This document shows positions 54,217 to 64,000 of a stretch of DNA of 64,000 bases, piece by piece. Each line of letters starts with the position of its first letter. The first letter of the stretch is position 1. The stretch is from Sphingomonas edaphi. GTDB lineage: Bacteria > Pseudomonadota > Alphaproteobacteria > Sphingomonadales > Sphingomonadaceae. The DNA lies in NCBI RefSeq assembly GCF_003583725.1, contig NZ_QXTF01000001.1:682001-746000 (forward strand), given 5' to 3'. The position numbers were made by a program, and so were the translations under genes. The notes below the pieces were generated by a model. It saw only the letters and a program-made list of their open reading frames with translations, made no database searches and had not been told where the DNA came from.

Positions 54217-55181
54217 CCGCTCCTCACGTCTTCGAGCGCCTTCTCGGCCAGCGCTTCAGCGATAATCCGCTCGACGAGCTCGCCGTAGCCGATGCCCTTC
54301 TGACGCGCCTGCTCGGGGACCAAGCTCAGCGGCGTCATCCCGGGCTGTGTGTTCACTTCGAGGAGGTAGACGCCTGCCTCGCCCTGCGTGTCGTCCCACC
54401 GGAAGTCGGAACGCGACGCGCCCTTGCAGCCGAGAAGCCGATGTGCTGCCAGTGCCATGTCCATCATTTCCTGCGCAATGTTGGCCGGCACGTCGGCGGG
54501 ACACACGTGTTCGGTTAGCCCATCGGTGTATTTTGCGTCGAAGTCGTAGAAGCCAGCCTTGGGCTTCAGCTCGGTCACGCACAGTGCTTCGTCGCCAAGA
54601 ACCGCGACCGTCAGTTCACGCCCGCGAATGAACGGCTCGGCCAGCAGGCGGTCGAAATGCTGCCATGGCCCTTCGGCCTTTGCGCTGATCGGATGCCCGT
54701 AATTGCCCTCGTCAGTGACGATCGCAACGCCAACCGACGAACCCTCGTTGACCGGTTTGAGTACGAATGGCCGCGCCATTGGATCGCCTTCGTACAACGT
54801 TCGGCTTTCGACCACCTTGCCGCGCGGCATGCGGACACCGTGCGGCACCAGGACCGCCTTAGTCAGCTCTTTGTCGATTGCGACAGCTGAGGTCGTCGTG
54901 CCCGAATGAGTATACGGAATCTGCATCAGGTCGAGCAGGCCTTGCACAGTCCCGTCCTCACCCGGCGTTCCGTGCAGCGCATTGAAGACGATATCCGGGC
55001 GGATGGCCGCGAGCACTTCGGCAACGTTGCGATCCATGTCGACGGGCGTGACATTGACGAAGCCACGCTCACGCAGCGCGTTGACGACGCCTTCCCCACT
55101 CATCAGCGACACCGGCCGTTCGGACGACCAGCCGCCCATCAGCACGACGATGTTGAGGTTCCTGTCGAGCTCGCCTGACAC
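54213..55181 (-). CDS. ddl: D-alanine-D-alanine ligase
   Basis: A 322-residue ATP-grasp enzyme that makes the D-Ala-D-Ala dipeptide of peptidoglycan. Recognised by VVLMGGWSSERPVSLMSGEGV at the N-terminus, HGTPGEDGTVQGLLDL, the ATP-binding PFVLKPVNEGSSVGV and the C-terminal YLLEVNTQPGMTPLSLVPEQA. I chose the GTG at 55179-55181, two bases after the murB stop; an ATG at 55214 inside murB would add 11 residues. It overlaps ftsQ by 4 nt. Confidence 0.95.
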   Translation of the reverse strand: MSGELDRNLNIVVLMGGWSSERPVSLMSGEGVVNALRERGFVNVTPVDMDRNVAEVLAAIRPDIVFNALHGTPGEDGTVQGLLDLMQIPYTHSGTTTSAVAIDKELTKAVLVPHGVRMPRGKVVESRTLYEGDPMARPFVLKPVNEGSSVGVAIVTDEGNYGHPISAKAEGPWQHFDRLLAEPFIRGRELTVAVLGDEALCVTELKPKAGFYDFDAKYTDGLTEHVCPADVPANIAQEMMDMALAAHRLLGCKGASRSDFRWDDTQGEAGVYLLEVNTQPGMTPLSLVPEQARQKGIGYGELVERIIAEALAEKALEDVRSG

Positions 55182-55183
55182 GC

Positions 55184-56080
55184 TTAAGCCACTCCGATCC
55201 GTTGGATTTCCCATTCAAGGGTGATGTTGGTCTTGTCCTGCACTCGGCGCCGGACTTCCTCGCCCAGTTCCTCGATGTCGCTGCTGCTAGCGTTACCGAG
55301 GTTCAGCAGGAAATTGCAATGCTTCTCCGACACTTGCGCGTCGCCGATCCTGAGCCCACGGCACCCGGCCGCATCGACCAGCGCCCACGCCTTGTGCCCC
55401 GGCGGATTCTTGAAGGTCGATCCGCCGGTCCGGCTGCGGAGCGGCTGCGATTCCTCGCGGCTCTGAGCGATGCGATCCATTTCCGCCTGGATGGCCGCAG
55501 GATCGTCGACATGACCTCGGAACGTCGCGCCGATGACGATTGCCTGCTCCGGCAACTCGCTGTGTCGATAACTGTAGTTGAGATCCTGTGGGCCAAGGAA
55601 TTTCCGCTGCCCGGACCGCAAAACAACTTCGCAGCCAATCAGGATGTCGCTCGTCTCGCGACCGTAGGCGCCGCCGTTCATACGGACAAAACCCCCTACC
55701 GTTCCCGGGATGGAACGGAGGAACTCAAGCCCGCCGATCCCAGCGTCACGTGCCGTCGAGGATACCAAGATCCCGCTCGCCCCTCCGCCACACTCGATCG
55801 TCGTAGAGTCGAGCTTAGTGACCTTGGCGAAGGCCTTGCCAAGCCGGACGACGACGCCGGGCACGCCGCCATCGCGAACGATCATGTTACTGCCGAGTCC
55901 AAGGCCCATGACCGGCACCAACGGGTCGAGATTCTTCAGGAAATCGGACAGATCGGCCGCATCCGCCGGCTCGAACAGCCATTCGGCGCTCCCTCCAGAC
56001 TTGAACCAAACGAGTGGCGCCAAGGGCGCATTTGATTGCAGCTTGCCGCGAGCGGCGGGAAGGGTCACCGCGTCGCTCAC
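55184..56080 (-). CDS. murB: UDP-N-acetylenolpyruvylglucosamine reductase
   Basis: A 298-residue flavoenzyme that reduces the enolpyruvyl group to give UDP-MurNAc. FAD-binding and catalytic motifs include [35 protein letters not shown] (in parts) and the catalytic serine in [15 protein letters not shown]. Absence of the extra E. coli domain makes it a type II MurB. The GTG overlaps the murC stop as GTGA. Confidence 0.95.
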   Translation of the reverse strand: MSDAVTLPAARGKLQSNAPLAPLVWFKSGGSAEWLFEPADAADLSDFLKNLDPLVPVMGLGLGSNMIVRDGGVPGVVVRLGKAFAKVTKLDSTTIECGGGASGILVSSTARDAGIGGLEFLRSIPGTVGGFVRMNGGAYGRETSDILIGCEVVLRSGQRKFLGPQDLNYSYRHSELPEQAIVIGATFRGHVDDPAAIQAEMDRIAQSREESQPLRSRTGGSTFKNPPGHKAWALVDAAGCRGLRIGDAQVSEKHCNFLLNLGNASSSDIEELGEEVRRRVQDKTNITLEWEIQRIGVA

Positions 56081-57489
56081 TTTGATTTCCTCGCCTTCGC
56101 GATTCCATCAGAAAGGCCAGCGGCCCATTTCGTGATGTCGCCAGCACCCATGCAAACGATCAGGTCGCCCTCTCCTGCAAGATCGCGCAGATTGGCGGCA
56201 AGATCTTGGGCGCTGTCGACGGTCTTTACCATGCGATGCCCGTGGGCCCGAAGGCCTTCCGCCAAGGCCGTAGCATCCACACCCTCGATTGGCCGTTCGC
56301 CCGCCGCATAGACCGGCGCGACGAACACGACATCGGCGTCGTTGAAGGCGTTCTGGAAGTCTTCCATCAAATTCTGCAGGCGGCTGTAGCGGTGCGGTTG
56401 GACCACCGCGATGACCCGCTCGTCCGCGGCCTCGCGCGCAGCGCCGAGCACCGCCCGGATTTCGACCGGATGGTGGGCGTAATCGTCAATCACCGCGGCA
56501 CCATCAATTTCACCGACGCGGGTGAAACGTCGCTTCACGCCGGAAAAGCGCTCAAAACCTTTCGCAATGACCGCGTCGTCCATCTTGAATTCGAGCCCAA
56601 CCGCGACTGCGGCCAGGGCGTTCAGCACATTGTGTCGTCCAGGCATGGGAACGAACACGCCCTCGATTACTCGCCGCCCGCCATCCGCCTCGCGCACCGA
56701 GACATCGAAACGGCTGCCGCCATTCACCGCCTCGATGTTCTCCGCGCGAAGGTCGGCCAACGCCGATGTGCCATAGGTCACGACACGCCTATCGCGGATG
56801 CGGCTCAAAACGCCCTGCACTTCCGGATGATCTACGCACATCACGGCGAGACCGTAGAAGGGCACATTCTCGACAAATTCGACGAAGGCGTCCTTCACGG
56901 CATCAAACGTGCCGTAATGTTCAAGGTGCTCGGGATCGATGTTGGTGACGACCGCGATCGTCCCGTCCAGCCGGAGGAAGCTGCCGTCGCTCTCGTCGGC
57001 CTCGACCACCATCCAGTCTGACTTGCCCAGGCGGGCGTTGGATCCATAGGCGTTGATTACGCCGCCGTTAATGACGGTCGGATCGATCCCGCCAGCATCG
57101 AGCATCGCGGCAATCATCGAGGTTGTTGTCGTCTTGCCGTGCGTACCGGCGACCGCGACCGTTGACTGCATGCGCATCAATTCTGCAAGCATTTCCGCGC
57201 GCCGCACGAGCGGCAAGCGTCGTTCGATTGCCGCCTCCACTTCAGGGTTCCCGCGCGAAATGGCGGTCGAGCAGACGACAACCCGCGCGTCACCCAGGTT
57301 TTCCGCCGAGTGCCCGATGGCGACCGGGATGCCGCGCTTGCGCAGACCCTCGACGACATAACCCTCGGCCTGGTCGCTCCCCTGCACTTTGTAGCCCAGG
57401 TGATGCATCACTTCGGCGATGCCGGACATACCAATGCCGCCTATGCCGACGAAATGGATCGTCCCGATCTCGGTGCCCATTGCCTTCAT
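56077..57489 (-). CDS. murC: UDP-N-acetylmuramate-L-alanine ligase
   Basis: A 470-residue Mur ligase that adds L-Ala to UDP-MurNAc. The N-terminal domain holds the [12 protein letters not shown] nucleotide-binding loop; the central ATPase domain has [16 protein letters not shown] (P loop) and the ADESDGSF block; the C-terminal domain starts near [12 protein letters not shown] with DDYAHHP. It overlaps murG by 4 nt with ATGA. Confidence 0.97.
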   Translation of the reverse strand: MKAMGTEIGTIHFVGIGGIGMSGIAEVMHHLGYKVQGSDQAEGYVVEGLRKRGIPVAIGHSAENLGDARVVVCSTAISRGNPEVEAAIERRLPLVRRAEMLAELMRMQSTVAVAGTHGKTTTTSMIAAMLDAGGIDPTVINGGVINAYGSNARLGKSDWMVVEADESDGSFLRLDGTIAVVTNIDPEHLEHYGTFDAVKDAFVEFVENVPFYGLAVMCVDHPEVQGVLSRIRDRRVVTYGTSALADLRAENIEAVNGGSRFDVSVREADGGRRVIEGVFVPMPGRHNVLNALAAVAVGLEFKMDDAVIAKGFERFSGVKRRFTRVGEIDGAAVIDDYAHHPVEIRAVLGAAREAADERVIAVVQPHRYSRLQNLMEDFQNAFNDADVVFVAPVYAAGERPIEGVDATALAEGLRAHGHRMVKTVDSAQDLAANLRDLAGEGDLIVCMGAGDITKWAAGLSDGIAKARKSK

Positions 57490-58637
57490 GCCGGCGCCCC
57501 CATCGCAAGCGAAGGCTGCGCAGTCTCGACCCTTCCGACCAACAGGGGCGATGCGCCGCCCGCCACTCGCTCGACAAGGTCTGCAAGGTCGCTGGTCGCG
57601 TGGGGCCGACCGACGGACAGCGCCCGCTCTGCCGCGTTGGAAAGCGCCTGTGCGTCACCGGCAATTACGGCGATCTGAGCGCTCAGCGTTTCGGGTGTGA
57701 ACTCATCCTGCATGATCATCCGGGCACCACCCGCCTTAGCCATTTCCCGGGCGTTTGCAGTTTGGTGATCGTCAGTCGCGGTTGGCAGCGGAACGAGAAT
57801 CGCGGGGCGCCCCGCGGCGGTTAGTTCGGCGATTGTCGACGCCCCGGCCCGAGCAATGACGAGATGCGTTTCGCCCAACCGCTCGGGCATGTCCTCGATA
57901 TAGGTCAGCAGTTCCGCCGGGATATTGAGCGCCGCATATCGCGCCCGCACGGTCTCAATATCGTCGGCGCGGCATTGCTGTACCACTTGCAGGCGGTGAC
58001 GCAGCTTCGGCGGCAGCTTGCCGAGCGCGTCCGGCACGACCTTGCCCAACACCGTCGCCCCCTGACTTCCGCCGGTGACAAGGATTTTCAGCGGCGCGGT
58101 ATCGTCGAACTCCGGGAACGGCATGGTGCCCAGCCGCGCGACGCTTTCGCGCACCGGGTTGCCGACCAGTTCGACCTTGCCGCGATAGGTGGCTTTAAGT
58201 CGGTCAACCTCCGCATAAGCGGTCGCGATAGCTGCAGCGTCGCCCGCGACCCAGCGGTTGACCCGCCCCAACACCGCATTCTGCTCATGTAGGATCGTCG
58301 GAATTTTCATCGAACTTGCCGCAAGCAGCGCCGGAAATGCGGGATAACCGCCAAACCCCACGACCGCGTCCGGCGTGAAATCGCGATACAGCGCCTTCGC
58401 CCGACGCCGTCCCTGAAGCACCGAACGAACGGCTTTCAGCATGCCGATCGGGCCACCACCCAGCCGTCCGGCGGGCAGAATATGGGTCGGCACATCCTCG
58501 AACAGGCCAGGGATCTTCGCACCACGATCGTCGGTAATCAGCATAACGCCGTGCCCGCGGGCCTTCAGCTCGGCGGCAAGCGCGTGAGCCGGAACCATAT
58601 GCCCGCCGGTGCCCCCGGCGGCGAGGGTAATATTCAT
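57486..58637 (-). CDS. murG: UDP-GlcNAc:lipid I GlcNAc transferase MurG
   Basis: A 383-residue GT28 glycosyltransferase on the inner face of the membrane that converts lipid I to lipid II. The first Gly-rich loop is [15 protein letters not shown] and the second is [12 protein letters not shown]; the C-terminal UDP-GlcNAc site includes [23 protein letters not shown] chose the ATG at 58635-58637, which overlaps the ftsW stop as ATGA and gives the standard N-terminus MNITLAAGG; the longer frame starts eight codons earlier. Confidence 0.96.
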   Translation of the reverse strand: MNITLAAGGTGGHMVPAHALAAELKARGHGVMLITDDRGAKIPGLFEDVPTHILPAGRLGGGPIGMLKAVRSVLQGRRRAKALYRDFTPDAVVGFGGYPAFPALLAASSMKIPTILHEQNAVLGRVNRWVAGDAAAIATAYAEVDRLKATYRGKVELVGNPVRESVARLGTMPFPEFDDTAPLKILVTGGSQGATVLGKVVPDALGKLPPKLRHRLQVVQQCRADDIETVRARYAALNIPAELLTYIEDMPERLGETHLVIARAGASTIAELTAAGRPAILVPLPTATDDHQTANAREMAKAGGARMIMQDEFTPETLSAQIAVIAGDAQALSNAAERALSVGRPHATSDLADLVERVAGGASPLLVGRVETAQPSLAMGAPA

Positions 58638-59860
58638 GCCTTGATGCTCTCCCCGCCCCATTTCACCACATAGGGCGAGCGGGTCAGATAGGGGTTTCGC
58701 CGCGTGAAGGCGAGCAGCAATCCCATGGCGATTGACAGCGCGAGCATGGACGAACCGCCATAACTGATGAACGGCAGCGTCATTCCCTTCGACGGCGCGA
58801 TCTGCACATTGACCGCCATGTTGATCAGCGCCTGCAGCCCGAACTGGATGACGAGGCCCGCAGCGGCAAGGATTGCGAAACTATTCTCCTCATCGAGCAG
58901 CTTGATCAATACGCGCGCGATGATGGCGAGATAGAGGAGAGCGACCGCCATGCACGCGATCAGACCGAACTCCTCACCAATGACGGAGAAGATGTAATCG
59001 GTCTGCGCCTCGGGCAGCCCGAACTTGCGCGTGCCACCGCCCGGCCCCATGCCGAATAGCCCGCCGGCCGTAAGCGTACGCAGCGCATTCTCCACCTGAA
59101 AATTGTCGCCTTCGCCGAAGAGGAAGCCGTCGATGCGCGCTGTCGCTACGTCATAGAAGAAATAGGCAAGGATGACGCCGATCATCCCCGCGATGCCCAG
59201 CCCGACCAGAATGCGAAGGTTGAGACCCGCGATGGCGAGCATCGCGATCCACACACAACCGAAGATGATAGTCGACCCGAAGTCCGGTTGACGCATCAGC
59301 AGGATGGCGACGATGCCCAACAGGATCGCCGAGAGGCTGAAAATCGGCAGGGACTTGTCGGTCTCGCGAAGGCTCAGCAGCCATGCCATCGAAACGACGA
59401 AGAAGGGCTTCAGGAATTCGGACGGCTGGAACTGGCCGACGCCAAGGTTCAGCCAGCGCCGGGCGCCATTCACTTCCTCGCCCAGCACCGGTACCAGCGC
59501 CAGTGCGACTGTGCAGACCAGCGCACCGATCACCGACAGCCGCCGCAATGGGTCGCGCGGCTGCATGGAGATGGCGATCATGACGGGCATGGAAATCGCG
59601 ATCCACGCGATCTGGCGGTAGAAATAGTGAAGCTCGTCGAACCGAACCGAGCCGCCCGAATAGCGGTGCGCGGCGGCAGGCGAGGCGGCGGCGACCGCGA
59701 TCAGGCCGAACCCAATTAGGACCGCAAGCAGGAGCAACAGGACCCGGTCGATTTCCCAGAACCAACGACCCATCGCCGAGCGGTCGGACCGACCATAGCG
59801 GTTCGGGTCGACCAACGCCGCGCTAGCCTTGATCCTGCCGGTGATCGTCGCCGTATTCAT
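58634..59860 (-). CDS. ftsW: Lipid II polymerase FtsW
   Basis: A 408-residue SEDS-family polytopic membrane protein with about 10 helices, the septal peptidoglycan glycosyltransferase. Conserved blocks are NGARRWLNLGVGQFQPSEFLK (in parts), the catalytic-region LPEAQTDYIFSVIGEEFG, and GMTLPFISYGGSSMLA. An N-terminal cytoplasmic extension of about 30 residues precedes the first helix. The ATG overlaps the murD stop as ATGA. Confidence 0.96.
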   Translation of the reverse strand: MNTATITGRIKASAALVDPNRYGRSDRSAMGRWFWEIDRVLLLLLAVLIGFGLIAVAAASPAAAHRYSGGSVRFDELHYFYRQIAWIAISMPVMIAISMQPRDPLRRLSVIGALVCTVALALVPVLGEEVNGARRWLNLGVGQFQPSEFLKPFFVVSMAWLLSLRETDKSLPIFSLSAILLGIVAILLMRQPDFGSTIIFGCVWIAMLAIAGLNLRILVGLGIAGMIGVILAYFFYDVATARIDGFLFGEGDNFQVENALRTLTAGGLFGMGPGGGTRKFGLPEAQTDYIFSVIGEEFGLIACMAVALLYLAIIARVLIKLLDEENSFAILAAAGLVIQFGLQALINMAVNVQIAPSKGMTLPFISYGGSSMLALSIAMGLLLAFTRRNPYLTRSPYVVKWGGESIKA

Positions 59861-61122
59861 AGCCCCTCCACCAGTTCCTTGAACCGGTCCCCGCGCGCTT
59901 CGAAGTCCCTGAATTGGTCGAACGAGGCGCTTGCCGGCGAGAGTAAGACAGTCTCGCCCGATTGTGAATCCTCAGTGGCGCGTTTCACCGCATTTTCAAG
60001 CGCTTCGCATTCCTCGACCTCGACACCGGCATCGCGTAACAGGCGGGCAAACATCGGCCCTGACTCGCCGATAGTGTAAGCCTTCACGACATTCTGTAGG
60101 TGGTTGGCCGTATCGCCCAGCGTCTTCCCTTTGGCCTGGCCCCCGACAATCCACCGCACCCTAGGATAGGCCGCCAACGCCGGCGCAGCGGCTTCCGCAT
60201 TAGTGGCCTTGCTGTCGTTGACGTACAGGATTCCGTCCATTTCGCGGACTCGCTCCATGCGGTGAGGAAGGCCGGTATAGGTGCGGAGCCCGCGTTCGAT
60301 CTGCTCCGGTGTCAGATCGAGCTCGATACAAATCTGGATGGCGGCTGAGGCATTTTCGGCATTGTGAGGCCCAAGAAGCGCGGGCCACGATTGCTGACGA
60401 TCCGGCTGAATATGCGGAATGGCGTTCGTGCCACGTTGAAGAGCAAGGCGATTGAATAAGCTCTGCCCAACAAAGCCAAGGCTCTTTCCCGATTGCATTT
60501 CAAGGAGTCGCGCCTTCGACGCCTCGTACGCCTCGAAGCTCTCATACCGATCAAGATGGTCGGGCGTGATGTTGAGCAACACCGCAACATCGCAATTAAG
60601 GGAGTTGGTCAGGTCAATCTGATAGCTCGACAACTCAAGCACGTAGACTCCACCGTCCGGCAGCGGGTCCTGCGCCAAAATTGGCTGGCCAATGTTGCCG
60701 CCCATCGTCGTTGGCACGCGCGCGGTCTTGAGGATGTGATGGACTAGCGCGGTCGTCGTCGACTTGCCGTTAGTGCCGGTAATCCCCACCACTTTGTGCA
60801 CCGGAAGTTCGGGCCGCGCTCGCGCAAAGAGTTCGATATCGCCGATGATCTCCACGCCTGCCGTCTTCGCGTCGATTGCGATCGGGTGACGATTGAGCGG
60901 AAGGCCCGGCGTGACGACGATGCTGTCGAATGCGGATAAGTCGCCGCCGACAAAGTTGCGAAGCTCGACACCCGCAGGCGCCTCGGCGAGGGCTACTTCG
61001 TTGTCGTCCCAGGCTGTCACCCTGGCGTCGCTCGCCAGCAACGCCTCGACTGTCGCCAGGCCGCTGCGCGCTAAACCAAGGACGGCATAATGTTTATCGG
61101 CGAAGGCCCTTGCCGTGATCAC
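59857..61122 (-). CDS. murD: UDP-N-acetylmuramoylalanine-D-glutamate ligase
   Basis: A 421-residue Mur ligase adding D-Glu. Features are the N-terminal Rossmann loop [16 protein letters not shown], the P loop [17 protein letters not shown], the [15 protein letters not shown] histidine-containing block, [17 protein letters not shown] and the C-terminal [22 protein letters not shown] (in parts). The GTG start overlaps the mraY stop as GTGA. Confidence 0.96.
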   Translation of the reverse strand: MITARAFADKHYAVLGLARSGLATVEALLASDARVTAWDDNEVALAEAPAGVELRNFVGGDLSAFDSIVVTPGLPLNRHPIAIDAKTAGVEIIGDIELFARARPELPVHKVVGITGTNGKSTTTALVHHILKTARVPTTMGGNIGQPILAQDPLPDGGVYVLELSSYQIDLTNSLNCDVAVLLNITPDHLDRYESFEAYEASKARLLEMQSGKSLGFVGQSLFNRLALQRGTNAIPHIQPDRQQSWPALLGPHNAENASAAIQICIELDLTPEQIERGLRTYTGLPHRMERVREMDGILYVNDSKATNAEAAAPALAAYPRVRWIVGGQAKGKTLGDTANHLQNVVKAYTIGESGPMFARLLRDAGVEVEECEALENAVKRATEDSQSGETVLLSPASASFDQFRDFEARGDRFKELVEGL

Positions 61123-62189
61123 CTCAGCTTTAGGGTCGACAGACCGGCCAGCGCCAGGATGAAGCTTATGATCCAGAAGCGGATCACCACCGTCGGTTCG
61201 CTCCAGCCGAGATGCTCGAAATGATGGTGGATCGGCGCCATCTTGAAGATGCGCTTGCCGTAGCGCTTGAACCAGAAGACTTGGATGATGACGCTGACGG
61301 CCTCCAGCACGAACAGGCCGCCGATGATCGCCAGCACAAATTCATGGTGAGTCGCGACGGCAACTGCACCGAGGGCGCCGCCTAATGCGAGGCTGCCCGT
61401 ATCGCCCATGAACACCGCCGCCGGCGGCGCATTGAACCACAGGAATGCAAGGCCGGCACCAACGACCGCCAACAGCAGCACAGTGAGGTCACCGGCGCCC
61501 TTCACCAGCGGTATACCGAGATACTCCGCATAGACCGCGTTGCCTACCAAGTAGGCGATCAGCGTGAACGCGACTGCAGCGATAATCACCGGCATGGTCG
61601 CCAGGCCGTCCAGCCCGTCGGTCAAATTCACGGCATTACCGAACGCGACGATCACGAACGCCCCAAACGCGATGTAGAACCAGCCAAGATCGATGACCGC
61701 CCCCTGCACGAAGGGCAAGTAAAGCTGGGTCCCGCTCATCCGCACCATCAGCCAGGTCGCGAAGCCCGCGATGGCGAATTCCAGAAACAGCCGCATCTTC
61801 CCTGACAGGCCGGCATGGTGTGCCTTCTTCACCTTGTCATAGTCGTCGAGGAAACCGATCAGGCCGAACCCGCCCGTGACCAGCAGACAGGCCCACACGT
61901 AAGGGTTTTTTAGGTCCATCCACAGGAGGACCGACACCGCGACGGATATGAGGATGAGTAAGCCGCCCATCGTTGGGGTGCCGCGCTTTGCGAGATGGCT
62001 TTGCGGCCCGTCTGCTCGGATCGGCTGACCCTTGCCCTGCTTGGCGCGAAGCCAGCGGATGAAGGACGGCCCGAGCAGCAGCCCGATGAGCAGGGCAGTC
62101 GCTGTCGCCGCGCCTGCTCGAAAGCTGATGTAGCGAATGAGGTTCAGAATGCCCGGGAATCCGAGCTGCTCGGCAATCAGATAGAGCAT
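61119..62189 (-). CDS. mraY: Phospho-MurNAc-pentapeptide translocase MraY
   Basis: A 356-residue membrane enzyme with about 10 helices that transfers phospho-MurNAc-pentapeptide to undecaprenyl phosphate, forming lipid I. The Asp pair GFLDDYDK near residue 115, the [10 protein letters not shown] block near 195, the [11 protein letters not shown] sequence near 270 and the [11 protein letters not shown] motif near 325 are all present. The ATG lies 13 bp inside the end of murF. Confidence 0.97.
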   Translation of the reverse strand: MLYLIAEQLGFPGILNLIRYISFRAGAATATALLIGLLLGPSFIRWLRAKQGKGQPIRADGPQSHLAKRGTPTMGGLLILISVAVSVLLWMDLKNPYVWACLLVTGGFGLIGFLDDYDKVKKAHHAGLSGKMRLFLEFAIAGFATWLMVRMSGTQLYLPFVQGAVIDLGWFYIAFGAFVIVAFGNAVNLTDGLDGLATMPVIIAAVAFTLIAYLVGNAVYAEYLGIPLVKGAGDLTVLLLAVVGAGLAFLWFNAPPAAVFMGDTGSLALGGALGAVAVATHHEFVLAIIGGLFVLEAVSVIIQVFWFKRYGKRIFKMAPIHHHFEHLGWSEPTVVIRFWIISFILALAGLSTLKLR

Positions 62190-63568
62190 GCCGGTTCCCT
62201 CACCATGCGCTCGACCAGTTTGGCAAGCCCAATGCTGTTCGATGCCTTGACCAGCACCGCGTCGCCCGGCTCGACGATCTTCGCCAACAGCGCCGCCGCT
62301 TCGTCGGCATCTTCAGCACGGTCGACGATCACGTCACCGTCCAGCGCATCTTCCAGCGGGCGCATGTCGGCGCCCACCAGGATAAGCTGGTCGACATCGG
62401 CCGCCACCACCGCCGGGGCCAGCGCCGCGTGAAGTTCGTCGGCTTTGTCACCAAGCTCTCGCATCGGGCCGAGCACGGCGATTCGCCGGACGGCGTCCCG
62501 CTCCTCGCCCAGCGACTTGAGCGTCGCCGCCATCGACGCCGGGTTGGCGTTGTAACTTTCATCGATCAGCAAATATTGGCCACCGTGGGCCGGCAGCCGG
62601 TGCCGCTCGCCGCGCCCCTTCAGCCCGCCCATATCCGCTAAGGCTAGGCCGGCGACGGCGAGGTCGGCACCGACCGCTTCGACTGCTGCAAGCACCGCCA
62701 GTGAATTGGTCACCCAATGGTCGCCGCGCTGGGCGATGGTGTAGGTTAGTTCACTCTCCAGCAGGCGAGCGGTAACCAGGCTCCCGCCATTGTCGGACTT
62801 GACCGCATGGATGGCCGTGACGTCGGCCTCGCCACCGCCGAAAGTCACGATCCGCTCCGCATGACGCCGCGCAGCCTTCACCAGCCGGTCGCGGTAGGGC
62901 GTGTCTTCCGGCACGATAGCAACGCCCTCGGGCTCCAGTCCTTCGAAGATCTCCGCCTTCGCGTCGGCGATGGCCTCCATCGACCCCAGATGCTCTATAT
63001 GCGCCGACGCGATGGTGGTGATGAGCGCAACATGCGGCCGCACCAACCGCGTCAGGCTGGCGATCTCGCCCGCGTGGTTCATTCCCATTTCCAGCACCGC
63101 GAACTCGCTGCTGCGCGGCATTCGCGAAAGGCTAAGGGGTACGCCGGTGTGGTTATTGTAGCTTTTGACGGACCGATGGACTGTGCCCGGCGAGTAGCGG
63201 TCGAGTGCCGCGAACAGCGCTTCTTTGGTGGATGTCTTGCCGACTGACCCGGTGACGCCGATGACGGTGCCCGTCATGCGCTGACGGGCGGCGATGGCGA
63301 GTTTGGTGAGAGCTTCGGCGACGTCGTCAACCAGCACGTGGGGGCCGTCCACCGGCCGGTTGACCAGCGCCCCGACCGCGCCTGCCGCAAAGGCCCTAGC
63401 GACGAAGTCATGACCGTCCGCGACCGTTCCCGGCATAGCGACGAACAGCCAGCCATCCTCGACCTCACGGCTATCGAACGTGACCCCGCTGGCGGCAAAG
63501 TTGCCGCCCGCCACGCTGCCACCGGTCGCCGCCACGATTTCTTCGCTAGTCCACAACATTTCAGTCAT
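62177..63568 (-). CDS. murF: UDP-MurNAc-tripeptide-D-Ala-D-Ala ligase MurF
   Basis: A 463-residue Mur ligase that adds the D-Ala-D-Ala dipeptide. The P loop is [19 protein letters not shown], followed by [15 protein letters not shown], the [19 protein letters not shown] block and the C-terminal [16 protein letters not shown] chose the ATG at 63566-63568 because it overlaps the murE stop as ATGA; the frame starts three codons earlier. Confidence 0.96.
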   Translation of the reverse strand: MTEMLWTSEEIVAATGGSVAGGNFAASGVTFDSREVEDGWLFVAMPGTVADGHDFVARAFAAGAVGALVNRPVDGPHVLVDDVAEALTKLAIAARQRMTGTVIGVTGSVGKTSTKEALFAALDRYSPGTVHRSVKSYNNHTGVPLSLSRMPRSSEFAVLEMGMNHAGEIASLTRLVRPHVALITTIASAHIEHLGSMEAIADAKAEIFEGLEPEGVAIVPEDTPYRDRLVKAARRHAERIVTFGGGEADVTAIHAVKSDNGGSLVTARLLESELTYTIAQRGDHWVTNSLAVLAAVEAVGADLAVAGLALADMGGLKGRGERHRLPAHGGQYLLIDESYNANPASMAATLKSLGEERDAVRRIAVLGPMRELGDKADELHAALAPAVVAADVDQLILVGADMRPLEDALDGDVIVDRAEDADEAAALLAKIVEPGDAVLVKASNSIGLAKLVERMVREPACSI

Positions 63569-64000
63569 GCCGCGCATTCCCGCGCCACGGTCACGTCGTC
63601 AAACGGAAGCACCCTGTCTCCTATGATCTGTCCCTGTTCGTGGCCCTTGCCGGCCACCAATACGATGTCACCCGCCTTCGCCATGGCGACGGCCGCCGCA
63701 ATGGCTTCGCGCCGGTCGCCGATCTCCTGCGCGCCCGGCGCTCCGGCGAGTACGGCACGGCGGATCGTGGTCGGATTCTCGCTACGCGGATTGTCGTCCG
63801 TGACGATCACCACATCGCTGAGCCGTGCAGCAACTGCGCCCATTTCGGGCCGTTTGCCCTCGTCGCGGTCGCCGCCGGCACCGAGCACCGTGATGAGCCG
63901 GCCATCGACGTGCGGTCGAAGCGCCGCGATCGCCGCTTCGACAGCGTCCGGTGTGTGCGCATAATCAACGTAGACCGGCGCGCCCGCCCGGCTGATCACA
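63565..64000 (-). CDS. murE: UDP-MurNAc-tripeptide synthetase MurE, 3' part only
   Basis: Only the last 145 or so codons are in the window; the 5' end lies to the right of position 64000. The visible part is the C-terminal domain: [36 protein letters not shown], then DDNPRSENP, and [11 protein letters not shown] near the end. The DNPR motif is the mark of enzymes that add meso-diaminopimelate, so the peptidoglycan is the usual Gram-negative A1gamma type. It overlaps murF by 4 nt. Confidence 0.95.
   Translation of the reverse strand, partial: VISRAGAPVYVDYAHTPDAVEAAIAALRPHVDGRLITVLGAGGDRDEGKRPEMGAVAARLSDVVIVTDDNPRSENPTTIRRAVLAGAPGAQEIGDRREAIAAAVAMAKAGDIVLVAGKGHEQGQIIGDRVLPFDDVTVARECAA

Overview
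The window is about 64 kb of GC-rich alphaproteobacterial chromosome. It has no rRNA or tRNA gene, transposase, integrase or CRISPR array that I can see. Several things point to a sphingomonad (Sphingomonadales): a PhyR/NepR/EcfG general stress response locus with a degenerate PhyP-type histidine kinase, a methionine synthase split into two genes behind an ArsR-methyltransferase fusion, a CIRCE-controlled groESL operon, CcrM-type GANTC sites before ftsZ, and the order sdhB-thioesterase-zapE followed by mdh-sucD-sucA-sucB-lpd. The species cannot be named from the sequence alone. Almost every gene is a conserved housekeeping gene, and most lie on the minus strand in tightly overlapping operons.

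Layout: 1-11 kb holds the 5' end of bpt, ilvA, a secreted amidohydrolase, a DsbD-type thiol transporter and the methionine operon (arsR-methyltransferase, metF, metH1, metH2). 11-18 kb holds two small lipoproteins, groES-groEL, a MATE pump, sppA and a PepSY membrane protein. 18-32 kb holds the TCA segment (mdh, sucD, sucA, sucB, lpd and sdhB, with zapE, a thioesterase, an M20 peptidase and a small secreted protein between them) and the start of a glnE-bcp-M28 peptidase-mgtC chain that extends to 35 kb. 35-39 kb is the general stress response locus. 39-50 kb holds tatABC, scpAB, nagZ, two SPOR proteins, argS, an M15-like peptidase, dgt and a TPR/SPOR protein. 50-64 kb is the division and cell wall (dcw) cluster in canonical order: murE (partial), murF, mraY, murD, ftsW, murG, murC, murB, ddl, ftsQ, ftsA, ftsZ.

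How the parts work together: the right half is devoted to the envelope. Precursor synthesis (mur genes, ddl, mraY), its export and polymerisation context (ftsW), the divisome (ftsQ, ftsA, ftsZ), glycan-binding SPOR proteins and recycling by nagZ are all here. The stress locus forms a partner-switching circuit: phosphorylated PhyR captures the anti-sigma factor NepR and frees EcfG. Two perfect GGAAC-N17-CGTT promoters show its output. One precedes a 46-residue membrane protein and ecfG itself, suggesting positive feedback. The other, after the phyP-like kinase gene, has no protein-coding gene behind it.

The most interesting signal is that orphan EcfG promoter (39230-39255, plus strand). About 6 nt downstream begins a sequence able to fold into an 11-bp hairpin with a C7-containing loop and then a 16-bp hairpin with a C10-containing loop. 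The second hairpin is antisense to the 3' end of tatC. I read this as a candidate stress-induced small RNA with anti-Shine-Dalgarno C-rich loops, analogous to Caulobacter GsrN. Other points worth a look are an ArsR operator placed between -35 and -10 of a probably leaderless metF-metH operon, six GANTC sites in 108 bp before ftsZ, a decayed MFS transporter between ftsA and ftsZ, the absence of sucC from the mdh-sucD junction, and two SPOR paralogues sharing an LPWLE motif.
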